Origin: Aphanothece sp. CMT-3BRIN-NPC111
GTDB lineage: Bacteria; Cyanobacteriota; Cyanobacteriia; Cyanobacteriales; JAHHGU01
NCBI GenBank assembly: GCA_019359765.1
Contig: JAHHGU010000019.1
Span: forward strand, 21,998-85,997
DNA length: 64,000 nt
Reading direction: 5' to 3'
The position numbers and the translations under genes were made by a program. The notes below the pieces were generated by a model. The model was not told the origin of the DNA. It saw only the letters and a program-made list of their open reading frames with translations, and did no database searches. This document shows, piece by piece, positions 63,856 to 64,000 of the stretch. The stretch's first letter is position 1; each line of letters begins with the position of its first letter.

Positions 63856-64000
63856 GGCTTAGTTATATACCAGTTGTTTTTGGCTCACTACCACTTAAGG
63901 CATGATAACTACAATCTTAAAATTATACCATTTTTAAAAAATCATGCAACAGTAGGTAGGGCTGATAAAATGTAATCCCATCCAGTTATGGATGCTATTG

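Overview
This window is chromosomal DNA from a cyanobacterium. The evidence is an atpA-atpC ATP synthase gene order, many GCGATCGC (HIP1) octamers in and between genes, plant-type 2Fe-2S ferredoxins, CrtO-type carotenoid ketolase, biliverdin reductase, CYP110-like P450s, CofH, and several protein families largely confined to cyanobacteria (DUF2605, DUF2973, DUF3318, DUF3326, DUF1350). The species cannot be named from the sequence alone. I found no tRNA, rRNA, CRISPR array or intact transposon. All motif positions are counted from the translated sequence; family assignments are by recognition, not by database search.

Layout. 1-4.7 kb: 3' end of the atp operon (atpA cut by the window edge, then atpC), then a tight four-gene run (ferredoxin, a 64-aa protein, DUF3326, CPBP-type membrane protease). 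4.8-6.7 kb: purN and thrB; thrB carries an in-frame heptanucleotide repeat. 7.4-10.4 kb: a broken large ATPase gene with an N-terminal PD-(D/E)XK-like nuclease module, probably a decayed STAND-type antiphage gene. 10.5-13.4 kb: thrS and the DUF2605/DUF2973 pair. 13.6-21 kb: a carbohydrate group, namely a GH65 phosphorylase fused to beta-phosphoglucomutase, an amylo-alpha-1,6-glucosidase-type protein and a GT4 glycosyltransferase. 21.5-24.3 kb: two tandem CYP110-like P450s, divergent from a CPA1 antiporter. 26.4-28.3 kb: a ferredoxin beside an FAD desaturase-like oxidoreductase. 28.4-34.8 kb: a pentapeptide protein, an AMIN-amidase, a saccharopine-dehydrogenase-like protein and crtO.

35.2-36.1 kb: a STAS/anti-sigma kinase pair. 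36.4-45.6 kb: isochorismatase-like hydrolase, a protein with a GspE/MshE N-terminal-like domain, a divergent transketolase paralogue, AlkB, cofH, a TVP38 protein, a GtrA remnant and a GT39. 45.9-49.2 kb: a large PAS/GAF/GGDEF protein whose last GAF domain has the Cys-His signature of a cyanobacteriochrome, so a probable light-responsive diguanylate cyclase. 51.7-54.0 kb: an oxidative-stress island (two Dps paralogues, an HTH-GrpE-like fusion, sulfiredoxin). 54.2-58.7 kb: SpoIID, canonical petF divergent from bvdR, and a GT2. 58.8-64 kb: a dead TnpB fragment, a membrane pentapeptide protein, three poorly known genes, an RmlD-like SDR and a helical repeat protein.

Intergenic DNA is rich in short tandem repeats (GATTTTG/GATTTGG heptamers, an 8-mer array) and dispersed palindromes. 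Several genes have left fragments (GtrA, Uma2-like, TnpB, the nuclease-ATPase), which points to ongoing small-scale gene loss.
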